Of a stretch of 64,000 nt of DNA, positions 36,898-48,679 are shown in pieces (within the stretch, counting starts at the first letter, position 1; each line of letters opens with the position of its first letter). The stretch lies in NCBI GenBank assembly GCA_905250025.1, contig CAJNOJ010000017.1, forward strand, positions 682,001-746,000, in the 5' to 3' direction. The translations under genes and the position numbers were made by a program. This DNA is from Adineta ricciae (lineage: Eukaryota; Rotifera; Eurotatoria; Adinetida; Adinetidae). Below the pieces are notes generated by a model. The model saw only the letters and a list, made by a program, of their open reading frames with translations. It was not told the origin of the DNA and did not search any database.

Positions 36898-39800
36898 CTA
36901 AATAAACCAATGAAGACAAACAACAACTGCTGACTAGACTCATTTTGTAATTACAGTCAACATACGACTGGCATAGAAAATAAACTTAAAGAAAGGTAGA
37001 GAGACACTGTAATTAGACACAAGGCGTGTCCGATTTCGTTAGAGAAAATAGTGGCATACCGATCAATAGAACGACTATTATCATCATTGTCGAGACGTCT
37101 GACAAACGTGAATCGACTTCAGTCAATCGTTTTCTTCGTTTCTTTCTTTAAAAAAAAAAAAGAAGACATCTTTTCTTGTTTTCAAATATTAGAAGTATCG
37201 GTTGTCTCTTTAACGATAAACGAAGAAGAACTGCAAATGTCAGGGTCAAGGTGAATCGATCTATATTCTCGTCGTCTTCAATCTTTTCTTCTCTATTTGT
37301 CCATTCTGTCTAATGCAACATGCTGAGTGTCCGATTTCAATTCATCTTAGTACTAATATGAGCAGCAAGGTTAACAAGACGGCTTTTTCCCTTCATCACT
37401 AATCATACATTTTCGTCCGAAACTTTTATTCTTACAAAAAAACAAAACAAATCATCTATACTTCATTATTGACCAGAGATACATTAGCCAGAATCGATAC
37501 AAATGAACATACGATGTCCCTTGACACGATGTATCATCATGTTTCGATGGTATTACGAAGAAAAGAGAAAGAAATAACATCTAATTCAATCCCAAGAAAC
37601 ATATACAGGTAGTAAAGTGTCATACATCTTGCTGTGCCATTATGATCAAAAGCGTATGAGAGATTGCATCATCAAATTTCAATTCATAGCAGAGAGAGAG
37701 AGAGAACAGGACAACGATATGCATAATCATTCAAATGAATTATACTATACAAGATGCTTTTAAGGGAAGGCAAGTATACAAAAAAAGAAAACCGAGAAAA
37801 AATAAATGATAAATTGATTTCAAAACGAACAAAAAAAGATTTGTTCGTATATGTATCGAAAGATTTGAATAAAAGATATGTTCATGGCCTTTTTAACGAA
37901 TTCGAAGCGCTTACTTTGTATTTATTATAGATGCTCGAAGGCGGGATAAAAAGACAAGTAGTTTAGTCTTGATTTTATGCAAAAAAAAACAGATTGTCAT
38001 CGTAGTTCCTAATCGTCTTATATATTCGCATACAGTCTATTATAAAAAGGTCAATTTTATCTGGTATTTGTCACATATTGACCGCCTTCGGGCCTATGTC
38101 TCCTACTATCCATATGGTTCATTCGTTTTAAAAGTTAAAAGCCCGTTGACAACATCGATGATAATAGACGACAACGACAGGAGAGATCTTTTGATTAATG
38201 TAGTAAATGAAGAAATATGCGAACGAAGAGAACGATAGACAGTAGAGGGAAGAGAAGATGTATTATGTCTAATGATGATTGTTCGTGTAGAGAACGACGA
38301 GAAAGAGCGCGGTAATTATATAAAAAACGAATAATAATCATTTAGTGACTATTTCAGAGACATACGATTTAGTTCTTCAAGGCTAATCATCGCTAAAGAT
38401 TTGACTTTTATGAATCTTGGCACGTACTTACGTCATTGAATGTGCGCGTTCGTTATCAGTACAATCACCGATCATCTGAATAGACTTGTTCATAAATTAT
38501 TTTCGAATCAATGAGGAAGAACCTTGACACATACACTCTTCAACATTTTTTTATGTTCGACAGGAAAGTGTGTTCGAATCTGATCGAAATGAAGAGAAAA
38601 AAATTAGATGCGACATTGATCAAGGTAGGTAGTCTCGTACGCTTTTATGTGTGATCATCTTAGCAGAAAAAGATGTGAACATAAAAATCTCAAGCTGCGC
38701 GTTGCTTTCGAGTTCAATTATCGGTTGACGAATATGTATAGAGATGGTTCAAAGAAAAGAATCAGTGAGCTACACGAGATTACATTTCAGATCAAATGCA
38801 ACAAAGAGAACCTTTTGCGAAAATGAGATCATCGAAACTTACCTCATCGGTGTTGTTCTAGGAGAAAATCATTTGGATGAAATAGATTTATCGGAATAGA
38901 TAGCTTCAATGACAACGATGGATAGTAGTGTATAATAAACTGATGAACGTACGTGTTAGTCCCTTTTCGTATGATTTGTTATGCGAAATGAAAAAAAAGG
39001 AGAGAATGAAAGAGATGAGATTTCTTTTTTCCTTCTCTTCTCTTCCCCTCCTCTTTCTCTTTCCCTAGAGAGAATATATGTTCAATCAGTGATTTGCTTT
39101 GCCTACTCTAGTATACTATGGCGTCATCAATAGTCTTATGATGTTAGCGACGAATAGGTCTTCTGAAGTGAGTGGAAGTCATAGTTATACCGATGAGAAA
39201 TATCGAAAAAGTCCTGATCACTGACAAGTCATTATCAAGCCAAGCAGAGAAAGAAAAGGAATGTTAAGTTATACGATAATATTTTGTGTAATCGATTTTC
39301 TTTTTCTCTGTCTCCTCCTTCATCGCTGTGATCGATGAATCACATTGTATTTAGTTCGATCAAACTGTGTGTTTTCAATTCTTTTGTTTTCATGCTCAAT
39401 TAAAAAGAAAACAAGACTTAAAGATATGAAAGTATTGAACAAAATAAAACTCTTTCATTATGTTACATTTACAGATAAATACAACACTTAATGACGACAA
39501 CGACAAGCGATTATTATTGTTGTTCACTTTACTATTGTGACGACATACTGTTCACTTGCCCATTCAACACGCTTAAGCGACAGAGAGAAAAGAGAAGTAA
39601 GAGACGCGTAAAAAGCTTAGACATCATTTAACGACAAACGTATATATTCATTTATTCGCGCGAGAAAAGTGCGAAAAGTGTTAACAGATTTATTTCAATC
39701 AAAAACAAAAGACGACGACGACGACGATGACATACATTTGAGTTGATGATCATCATTAGTATAGTAAGCATTTATATACATCAAGATGGTCGAATAATGA

Positions 39801-40676
39801 AAGACGTTCGGTGACTAAAGGTATTTCTCAGTGAGAAGAGAAGAGTCAAAATGAATCCCTACATTGTGTTGTTATTGTATGAAATATGACATAACCAAAG
39901 CAATCATCGGAAGAAGTCAAACTATGATGTCTACAATATATACACAAATGCGCGGACTAGCTTTCGATTTGAAACTTGAAAATCAAACTGAAATTGAGAT
40001 TGAAAGAAAGACTAGGAGTAGTCATTTGACAATAGTAAATTAAACAACAAGCATTGTAAAGAGTAATGAAGAACGAAACCTAGTTGACTGAAGGAAAAAT
40101 AACGAGATTGTGTCATCTATACTCATCTGTAGTACCAATTGCATAATGATATCAACCGAAAACAACTTGACCGTTTTGGACAAGTAGATTTCGTCTACTG
40201 CGGAATTTTCGAAGACAAAAAAAGGATGTAACTCAATCAAGGCGATGGTTAAACATGTTTATTAATAATTTGTACGGTGATATTCACCGTGAAATTTTCA
40301 TCGTGACATATAATACAGGATTGACCGAATCGATTCATCAAAAACATTTCCATGATTCGACTGACTATGTTGCGGGCAAATTGAATTCATGATCACGTTT
40401 CAAAGATGCTAAATAGTGATGGATGCATATATGGGTTTGAAGAGAAGAATTCGAATTTTGTGAATAGTAGCGTCATCTAGTGAACACGTTAATTCATAGG
40501 TGCGAATGGCATATATCATATTTAACTTAGAGAAAAACAAGAGGAGAAAGAAATACAACTCAAGACAAATTTCTTCACGAGTAACTCGTTATTATCAGAT
40601 GTAGATATTGTTGTATTTATATGCGATATTATGGTTGTTTTTTTCTATGAGATAAAAGTCTCCAAATTTCGTAAAC
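36898..40676. other. 3.8-kb gene-poor region with simple-sequence tracts
   Basis: No convincing coding gene. It contains an AG microsatellite near 37690-37704, an uninterrupted 46-base pyrimidine tract at 39021-39066 that ends in TAG like a strong splice acceptor, and a GAC repeat at about 39713-39728. It separates divergent genes (minus below, plus above), so it may hold regulatory DNA or 5' non-coding exons of the gene at 40677. Confidence 0.45.
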
Positions 40677-41308
40677 ATGTCTGCAGATCGTTCGATCAGC
40701 ACGAATTCAACATCATCCGCATCTGCTCCCGTGTCAAAAAAACGTTTGAATGAACCCATGATAGACCCATCAAATCTTTTATACAATGATCGTCAGCATT
40801 ATCAGATTATATTCACGAATGATTCTCGATTTTTTGATACCAGTCTTCATTTATTCAAATCCTATTGTGATCTTGGTTATATTGAATCAGATCAGAAAAA
40901 ATCGAAGAAAAACCTACCGCCTTTATCCTCAAGTACATTTAAATCACAAACAAGTGGTTTTAACAGTCGATGGCGACCGAAACCAGTTGGATTTAGTAGT
41001 AATCACGATGCCAATGGAAACACGAACGGATTCTTGAAACAACCGTTCGCACGATATCACGGTAAATCTATTTCCAGCCACCATCTCGAATAATTTAAGA
41101 AGTGAACGCGATATCTGATTTAGATTATGCGATGAGCCATCGATCTGATCCAGGCACTTCAAAAGTTATAACTTCAAAGTTTACACGAGAGAATTCACCA
41201 TTGGTAGTTTCATCACAACGTCAGTCAATGCCAGTATGGAATCAGCCATCCGAAAACCACGTTGATGACGACTCTGATGATCCTGATATAATCGTAACAA
41301 GATTGTGA
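40677..41308 (+). CDS. disordered Ser/Asn-rich protein, unknown
   Basis: Two exons (40677-41061, 41100-41308) joined over a 38-nt intron give 197 residues. The sequence is polar and low in hydrophobics. A central stretch (YQIIFTNDSRFFDTSLHLF) may be a short ordered motif, and the C-terminus is strongly acidic before a hydrophobic end (DDDSDDPDIIVTRL). There is no signal peptide or TM helix. The composition suggests a nuclear or cytosolic adaptor, but I recognise no family. The intron is needed to keep the frame open and is among the shortest here. Confidence 0.6.
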
Positions 41309-42016
41309 TCGTTTGCTTCTCCGTCACATCTACATTCCAATTGTCAAGTATACGAAAAATTCCTTTTTAGCTTTTCATTCCCTCTGTCTTTTCTTCGATG
41401 CCCATCAGTCTTTCGTTATCTCACATTTGCCTCGTTTTCTTCTACACCATATACTCCGTTCGAATGTGTGTTATGAACAAATACATGAATTATTTCAATT
41501 TCATCTTATTATTATTCACTATAATTTTGCTTTTCTTGTCTGTGCTTGGGTTTTCATCGATGCATTTGTTTCTTTTTTCGTTCTAATTCTCAAATGAACT
41601 CATGCGCACGTGTGTATAGTTGGTTTTCTGTCTGTTGTTTTTTATTACTTGTTACACACAGGAACAATTTTATGATCATAAACAAAAATAGCAATACAAC
41701 TGTCTATGATGTATCTTGTTTTCGAGATTCTTTGATAATCCGAATGTAGACAAGAACAACATAGAAATTTCAAGTAGTAAATGAGAGAATGTATATATGA
41801 GACATGATGTACGATACGGTGAGGTATTCGCCGCCATGAAAGCCAAGAAAATAATGTAGCAAATTGTTTCTTCCCGATAAACGATCATGCTGTTCGAGTC
41901 AGAAGAAAACATGTATTTCTGACGCTTATCTTTCGAAACGTTGGTAGCATGTGTTATTGTAAAATGGAATATCTGTGAAGTTGCGTTTGGATAGCAGCTG
42001 CGAATGGGAAATTATT
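41309..42016. other. convergent intergenic region
   Basis: 3' flanks of two converging genes. AT-rich, with chance ORFs only. Confidence 0.4.
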
Positions 42017-42355
42017 CTAATTATTGTATTCTTCATCAAATCGTGATATGATCGAATGCATGTCAAGATTAGTCATTTCACAAGGTGAAAACATATACGT
42101 CATTTTGATGACTGATCGAAAACTTATAGCAATTTTTCTCAAAAATCTAATGCCATTTTCTGTCAAACGTTCCAATGGACACGTACAAATACGTGTTCGT
42201 GTCGTACACGGCTCAGGACAGTCAGAAAAAAGGAAGCAAACTTGAACGACCAACGTCCTTGTTGACGATATATTCAGCAAAAATGCCAAAATGACTGTAT
42301 ATTGCCAGATATATGATAAACGAAACATAAAAGTACAAAGTGTATAGTAAAGCAT
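42017..42355 (-). CDS. possible small secreted Cys-containing protein
   Basis: A single-exon 112-residue ORF. Residues about 10-33 (MFRLSYIWQYTVILAFLLNIS) look like a signal peptide if translation begins at the second Met (about 42328). The mature part has a Cys cluster (C, DCPEPC, CTC) and a later single Cys. No family is recognised. The signal peptide plus cysteines are the only support. Confidence 0.4.
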   Translation of the reverse strand: MLYYTLCTFMFRLSYIWQYTVILAFLLNISSTRTLVVQVCFLFSDCPEPCTTRTRICTCPLERLTENGIRFLRKIAISFRSVIKMTYMFSPCEMTNLDMHSIISRFDEEYNN

Positions 42356-43537
42356 GTCGTTAGACGGCTGACTGGATACGAATGTACTTGAAAAATTACT
42401 CTGAATAATAGAAAAAGCAGACCTTACTATTTTATCGATCTAGTTCAATGAACTTGATGGACATATTGTGTGAAAAATGTCTGCTGCATGATTCATCATG
42501 GAGAAGTCGTATATTAGACAAGTTCCAAATAATTTACTTCGCGAATAGCACAGATGTGTTCATATTTAGTTTTTCCTAAAAAATCCGAACTTCTTGAATC
42601 GATTGGACTTCGCTTTGTTCATTCAAGATGATTCAGACGCCTCCTATTATATATTAGTATGAATTATTAGCCTTTTCTTGGTTTTCACATAGAAAGATCT
42701 CATTTGCTATTAGATTAGTAGAACGAAAGCTGCGAAATGCTTCTCTTATGTTTCAGATGTGTAGTAACGGAGGATAAAATGGTACTGCTTTTTACAAAAC
42801 AAGAACGGTTCCTTTTGAGAGACTTGAGGGTATACGCATCATATCGATTGTTTCGCCAAAGCATGCTTCTCACAACAAAAGTTTTGGAAAAAATTGAATA
42901 ACACTCTTACACGTGTTCAGACATCACACGCCAATGTGTGTAACACGTTTGGATTCCTTGTCTACAATTATCTGCTCACTTTCTGATGTGACTACTTCAC
43001 TCTTACATCAGTGTTTTTGTCTTTGGCACATGAACTATTTTGGCGTTATGAAACACGCTTCTCAATCGTTGCACCTTGTACTTTTAGATATTTTTCTACT
43101 GATTGGAGATCAGTAAGCGTCCAGGGCCTGGGCGTACACACGTCATTGACGATCGATGAAATGTCAATGGTACAATCATACGTACGTAGAAGGACGAAAA
43201 TAAATCGAACGAATATTTTTCATAAAATTTCCTTTCATACTTTCTTCACAGATGGATAACATGACAAATAAGAAAACATAAGATGCTAACTATAACATGC
43301 ATAAATAACTTTCATCTATTACTGATCACATATTAAAATGTCGTATTGTGTTGCTTACTAAGTATTAGATTGTAAAGTATTTTTTCGATTGGTTAATAAC
43401 CTTCAACGTTATTAAATAAAAAATACCGAAAATATTGATGCGCGGAGGCGATATAGATACATCGGCCTGTTGTATATAAGCGCAAGACAGATAATGGATT
43501 TTCATTTATTAATCTTCATTGCATTTCAACGTCCAGC
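42356..43537. other. intergenic; start of duplicated segment
   Basis: From about 43.14 kb onward the sequence resembles 47.19-47.6 kb, with high identity from about 43310 (promoter of the first Gly/Ser-rich gene). The earlier part shows nothing supported. Confidence 0.5.
43472..43479 (+). promoter_or_regulatory. TATA box of Gly/Ser-rich gene 1
   Basis: GTATATAAG about 60 bases before the ATG. The same element stands at 47534-47541 before the paralogous gene. Conservation of this block between the copies supports a core promoter. Confidence 0.65.
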
Positions 43538-44257
43538 ATGCAGATTGTTTACGGCTCGATCGCTCTCTTATGCGTCGGTGTCCTAGCCTTCAACAGTGTT
43601 GATGCTCGCTCTATGAAAACATACGCTGATAGTGATGAGAGCAGTGAAATGGAGAGACGTGAGCTATACGAAGCACTGACCGATGCTCTTCTTGCTAGAA
43701 GCTCAAGACATTTCCTGAAGGGTGGAGCTCGCAAACGCCAAGGCGGCAGCGGTTCCGGTGATTCCGGCAGCGGTTATGGCGGTTTCGGCAGCGGTTCTGG
43801 TGATTCGGGCAGCGGTTATGGCGGTTTCGGCAGCGGTTCTGGTGATTCCGGCAGCGGTTATGGCGGTTTCGGCAGCGGTTCAGGCTATCGTCGCGATCTT
43901 TTTGGTGGTTCTGGCGATTCCGGCAGCGGTTATGGCGGTTTCGGCAGCGGTTCAGGCTATCGTCGCGATCTTTTTGGTGGTTCTGGCGATTTCGGCAGCG
44001 GTTATGGCGGTTTCGGCAGCGGTTCAGGCTATCGTCGCGATCTTTTTGGTGGTTCTGGCGATTTCAGCAGCGGTTATGGCGGTTTCGGCAGCGGTTCAGG
44101 CTATCGTCGCGATTTTTTTGATGGTTCTGGCAGTGGCTTCGGAAAGCGTCGTCATTTCAATCCAGTTGCCAATTATAAACGCCAACAACAACAACAACAA
44201 CAATATTACCACAAACGAAATTACGATGGAGGATATAACGGCGATCTCGACGATTAG
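43538..44257 (+). CDS. secreted Gly/Ser-rich repeat protein with dibasic sites, copy 1
   Basis: A single-exon, 239-residue protein. The signal peptide (residues 1 to about 23) is followed by an acidic propeptide-like part. Next come tandem repeats of S-G-S-G-Y-G-G-F-G-S-G-S-G (about 68-205), interleaved in the second half with YRRDLFGGSGD units. The C-terminal part has KRRHFNPVANYKR, seven glutamines, YYHKR and an acidic end. Dibasic RR/KR sites occur every ~23 residues, the pattern of a peptide precursor cut by prohormone convertases; a Gly-rich structural or adhesive secretion is equally possible. The DNA repeat unit is 69 bases with few differences, so copy number probably varies. The start is the ATG next to the signal peptide. 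A polyadenylation signal (AATAAA) lies at about 44439. Confidence 0.85.
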   Translation: MQIVYGSIALLCVGVLAFNSVDARSMKTYADSDESSEMERRELYEALTDALLARSSRHFLKGGARKRQGGSGSGDSGSGYGGFGSGSGDSGSGYGGFGSGSGDSGSGYGGFGSGSGYRRDLFGGSGDSGSGYGGFGSGSGYRRDLFGGSGDFGSGYGGFGSGSGYRRDLFGGSGDFSSGYGGFGSGSGYRRDFFDGSGSGFGKRRHFNPVANYKRQQQQQQQYYHKRNYDGGYNGDLDD

Positions 44258-45249
44258 ACGAACCACGTCTCAATATCATTCAAACAATAACATTCATTGA
44301 TCCAACATTTTCTATTCTTCATAATCATAGTACCTTTTCTTTTCCTTCTTTCAGTTTCATTCCTTATACTATGAAACATCACTTTACAATAATATCACTT
44401 ATCGTATATAATATCTACTCATATAAACAGTACATTTCAATAAAAGTAAAATTAGCGTCGAGAGACATCGGACAAGGTTAGACTTAGATATATATTCATT
44501 TTCAGCTTTTCAAGAGTGTATATAACTGTTGAGCACATTCAACTATACTAGGTGTTACTGGTATTTTCCATTCTTCACATCGAATGAAAACCAATAGTTT
44601 CTCTGATTGACAACACATACATACATATATATATATAGACATGTTTTTTCCTCTATCTCTCCAATAACACCTGTCTTGATAACGAGAATCTATTTGTCGA
44701 AACGTCGACTTACTGAATAAAAAATCTCTTTCTCTTAAGCTGCTGTTATTATTTTCTTATCATAATCAGAATTGTATTCTGTGTATATGAAAAACAGGTC
44801 GCTACAAAACGTAAGCATCAAACGATTGTATGACATAGCATTGTTAAAATACGTCAATAGATAATTGTATAAATAATGTAGAAACAATGATACGTCATGG
44901 ATGTGTTGCTGCACCATACTGATATTTTGTACATATGCGGTTTATGATGAAATTAAACGAGAAAATTCGTTTAGTAATCCTTTCATATTGAAATAAATTT
45001 ATGATTTATCAATCGATGGTATTACTGATGAAGAGAATACCGCACTTTCTTCATCAGTCAAACATTTGAATCCAGTTTCATTGCGCCTATTTTGTCCTAG
45101 TCCTGCATCAGCTGATGTTTTGAAATTATGTTACTGCATAATAAAATTTGATGCATCATTATCATTGTAATTAACTTTAACAAGCTGATCAGTGTCATCA
45201 TTGATATAGAAATTATATTCAAAGCAATGAAAATCTGACGAGATAATAT

Positions 45250-45543
45250 TTATAGATGATGTAATGCCGGATAATTCGAACATATCAGCAATGCTACATA
45301 GAAACGTTCGTTTACATATGTCAAGCGCGAAAGTATTCGAACAAAAATCATTTCAAGGAACAAACGTGTAAAGAATAACTCGTTGATATTCAGGTGGATA
45401 AGACCCGACATATTGAAGTAAAATTTTTTTTCTGTATATACAATGATGTCGGTTTTAGGTAAGTCCGTTGCTTGTGAATAGTTAATTGATATGTGATATA
45501 AACAGCTGACATACAAAATAAATATTCCAATAAGATATAGCAT
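45250..45543 (-). CDS. doubtful small ORF with hydrophobic N-terminus
   Basis: A 97-residue ORF starting MLYLIGIFILYVSCLYHI, which could be a signal peptide. The remainder has no recognisable domain and an AT-driven composition. It may be chance. Confidence 0.25.
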   Translation of the reverse strand: MLYLIGIFILYVSCLYHISINYSQATDLPKTDIIVYTEKKFYFNMSGLIHLNINELFFTRLFLEMIFVRILSRLTYVNERFYVALLICSNYPALHHL

Positions 45544-47533
45544 ACTTGAAGAAGAAAGAAGAATACTTTAATATTTTGCTAAATCTGTGATGTGTCTCAC
45601 TTGACTAACTCAGCGTCTGAATATTCATTGAAATGCGCATATTCAATCGACAAAGATAACATTATAGACAATTTCATACACCAGTGTGTGCATCTGACGA
45701 AAATACGAAGAATTGTTGCTGTCCATCAGAGGCGGGAGTATATTATTTTTTTAATAAATCCATTAATTTCTATACGTACATTTAGATATCTGTGGAAAAA
45801 TCAAGGACACAATAGACAATACCATTGGCGGATCAGAGATGGCTAAAAATATGATATACGATCGGTTACAGAAGTAAACTAATTTTGTGCTATGCGGTAT
45901 ACATCAATACACATTTGACAGTGCGTTTTTGAACTCAAGAATCTTTTTTCCGTCTTGCTTTTTACTACAGATGAAGTAGTTTCCAAAACATGCCATTACA
46001 GAAGGATCGATTGTCATTTTTCAAACCGCAGAAAGACATCTAAAATAATCTGATGGCTTCTTGTCTATCTGTTATAATTCGGTAGAACGTGTTAACTACC
46101 TAGACAAATAGTCACATAACGATCGTTTTCCAATAACTCATATCGACACAAAAGTTGTCCGAATCGACTAAGAATATCATTAAACTCTAACGTTTAATAA
46201 AAGTATTGAATATAGGAAACGTTGCATATGCATAATATTTCAAATACACATGCTCTTTCCTAATAATGAGTGTTGAAGTAAATCAGTCTTTTATAATTGA
46301 ACGACCATATCTTTTGTGTATTGGAAATAATGAGTACAATAGGACAAAAAAGCTGACAGTCCGTTCACAATGATTATAAAAATCGATCTAAAAGAACGCA
46401 TTTAAGATTTTGTAATATTTATCCATAAGCGTGTTTCTTATATGAACACTTAATTAGCGTAGCTCTGGCCGTTTATACATTGAATATCTAAGAATTGGCT
46501 TAAGTCAAGTTTCAATACAGACATATCTTTACTGGTGAATATTAAACATGCAACTAGTTTTTATTTCAGTACAACTCAACAAGGAAGATGGATGTGGGTA
46601 GCGAATATCTCAGCACGATAAGTAGAACCAGCTGAGAACGAATAAAGTAAATTAGTATTTTATCCCATCGTCACAATCATCCAATCTTGTGACAGCCTGT
46701 ATTAGCTGTCCTCACTAAATGCCCTCACCTTATAGGGTTATACGCACAAATAACCGCTTTGCCTGTGTCATCAAAAAATAACACCAAGAAACATTGAAAA
46801 AGTTATTTTCAACACTAATACTCAAAGACACAATAGCTCTACTTGCCACTATACGACATAAGTCTCTTATAAATATCATTGTTATCAAAAATCCAAAAAG
46901 TAAAAGTACATTTTCCCAATGATCTTCCAAAAACGGAAACATTGAAAATTGCTTTCAGCGTCTTCTTACAAATAATCATACGAAATCACGAATTGAATCA
47001 GATTATGCAAATTTTGAGCGTGTGTAGAAGACTAATCAAGAGAATTTCATCAGTACATGGTATCTCATTTTTTCTTTTTACGAATAATTGAAAATATGTC
47101 ATCAATATTACTGTACAATTATTGTATCTTGCATTTTTATGCTTTTTTAACGGTAGCAAATCTACAATCATCCAGTGCTGCGATGTATACAGCTCATTAG
47201 CGATCGATGAAACATAGCACATGTCATTGATGTAAATAGAAGAAAAGTAAACAAGAACGAATATAAATCGAACTAATATGTCTCATACAGTTTCTTTCTC
47301 GACCTTCGTTATTCATGGATAAGTTGACGAGTGAGAAAAAGTGAATAGTTAGCATAGCATGCATGAATAACTTTCATCGATTACTGATTACATATTAAAA
47401 TGTCATATTGTGTTGCTTACAAAGTATCAGATGGTAAAGTATTTTTTCGATTGGTTAATAACCTTCAACGTTATTAGATAAAAAATACCGAAAATATTGA
47501 TGCGCGGAGGCGATATAGATACATCGGCCTGTT

Positions 47534-47541
47534 GTATATAA
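47534..47541 (+). promoter_or_regulatory. TATA box of Gly/Ser-rich gene 2
   Basis: GTATATAAA at the same distance from the ATG as in copy 1, inside a block that is almost identical between the two promoters. Confidence 0.65.
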
Positions 47542-47599
47542 ACGCAAAACAGATAATGGATTTTCATTTATTAAACTTCATTGTATTTCAACGTCCAGC

Positions 47600-48187
47600 A
47601 TGCAGATTGTTTACGGCTCGATCGCTCTCTTATGCATCTGTGTCCTAGCCTTCAACAGTGTTGATGCTCGCTCTATGAGAACGTACGCTGATAGTGATGA
47701 GAGCAGTGAAATGGAGAGACGTGATCTATACGAAGCACTGACCGATGCTCTTCTTGCTAGAAGCTCAAGACATTTCCTGAAGGGTGGAGCTCGCAAACGC
47801 CAAGGCGGCAGCGGTTCCGGTGATTCCGGCAGCGGTTATGGCGGTTTCGGCAGCGGTTCTGGTGATTCGGGCAGCGGTTATGGCGGTTTCGGCAGCGGTT
47901 CTGGTGATTCCGGCAGCGGTTATGGCGGTTTCGGCAGCGGTTCTGGTGATTTCAGCAGTCTTTATGGAGGCTCTGGTAGTGGCTCAGGCTATCGTCGCAG
48001 TGCTGTTGATGGTTCTGGCAGTGGATGGGAAATGCTGCTCAGTCTTCTTGGTGGTTCTGGCAGTGGCTCCAGCAAGCGTCGCCATTTCAATCCAGTTGCC
48101 AATTATAAACGCCAACAACAACAACAACAACAATATTACCACAAACGAAATTACGATGGAGGATATAACGGCGATCTCGACGATTAG
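47600..48187 (+). CDS. secreted Gly/Ser-rich repeat protein with dibasic sites, copy 2
   Basis: A 195-residue paralogue of the gene at 43538. The first ~110 residues and the last ~45 are nearly identical, including signal peptide, propeptide-like region and KRRHFNPVANYKR-polyQ tail. The middle differs: the YRRDLFGGSGD units are absent and are replaced by DFSSLYGGSGSGSGYRRSAVDGSG and a hydrophobic WEMLLSLLGG segment. The two precursors would therefore release the same terminal pieces but different central peptides. The 3' UTR and polyA signal (about 48369) match copy 1 until about 48389. Confidence 0.85.
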   Translation: MQIVYGSIALLCICVLAFNSVDARSMRTYADSDESSEMERRDLYEALTDALLARSSRHFLKGGARKRQGGSGSGDSGSGYGGFGSGSGDSGSGYGGFGSGSGDSGSGYGGFGSGSGDFSSLYGGSGSGSGYRRSAVDGSGSGWEMLLSLLGGSGSGSSKRRHFNPVANYKRQQQQQQQYYHKRNYDGGYNGDLDD

Positions 48188-48679
48188 ACGAACCACGTCT
48201 CAATATCATTCAAACAATAACATTCATTGATCCAACATTTTCTATTCTTCATAATCATAGTACCTTTTCTTTTCCTTCTTTCAGTCTCATTCCTTATACT
48301 ATGAAACATCACTTAACAATAATATCACTTATCGTATATAATATCTACTCATATAAACAGTACATTTCAATAAAAGTGAAATTAGCGTCTATAGGGAAAT
48401 CATCTCCAATGTTTTGTCGTATATGATTTCAATTGTTTTACTCTATTACGAATTTTCCTCCGCAGCGAAATCCGTACTTTTGAATGTTCCTTTTTTTCGA
48501 AGATGAACAAATGATTAGATATGTACGTGACTTCGGCCTGTTCGTGCTCTGGGATATTGTTTTATGATACTACATGCTATTTATGTTTATTTTATTGATG
48601 ATATGCACAACTACGCTATCGAAACTACGAAAAGAATAATACACACATACATTCACACAGAAAAATTATTAAAGAATTA
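48188..48679. other. convergent intergenic region
   Basis: 3' UTR of Gly/Ser-rich copy 2 to about 48390, then the 3' flank of the P-ATPase. No other feature. Confidence 0.45.

Larger units (their letters stand above)
43240..44458 (+). repeat. segmental duplication, first copy
   Basis: Pairs with about 47300-48389 in direct orientation. Promoter, coding ends and 3' UTR are nearly identical; only the repeat core differs in length and content. The weaker similarity further upstream (to about 43140/47190) suggests the duplicated unit was larger. Confidence 0.85.
44258..47599. other. spacer between duplicated genes
   Basis: The first 200 bases are the 3' UTR, nearly identical to that of copy 2. 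The duplication breaks off at about 44458. The rest is AT-rich with no supported gene except a weak minus-strand ORF at 45250-45543. The upstream flank of copy 2 (from about 47190) again resembles that of copy 1. Confidence 0.5.
47300..48389 (+). repeat. segmental duplication, second copy
   Basis: Direct repeat of about 43240-44458, some 4 kb away. The right boundary is sharp after the shared ATTAGCGTC. Confidence 0.85.

Noticed and set aside
43740-44110. Repeated Y-G-G-F, the enkephalin core
   Set aside because: It is followed by G-S-G-S, lies inside a Gly/Ser repeat and is not bounded by dibasic sites; this is composition, not an opioid peptide.
43722-44300. Ala/Val-rich second frame through the repeat genes (also 47784-48230)
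   Set aside because: It is a shifted reading of the GGC/GGT repeat codons, lacks a start context and loses to the signal-peptide frame.
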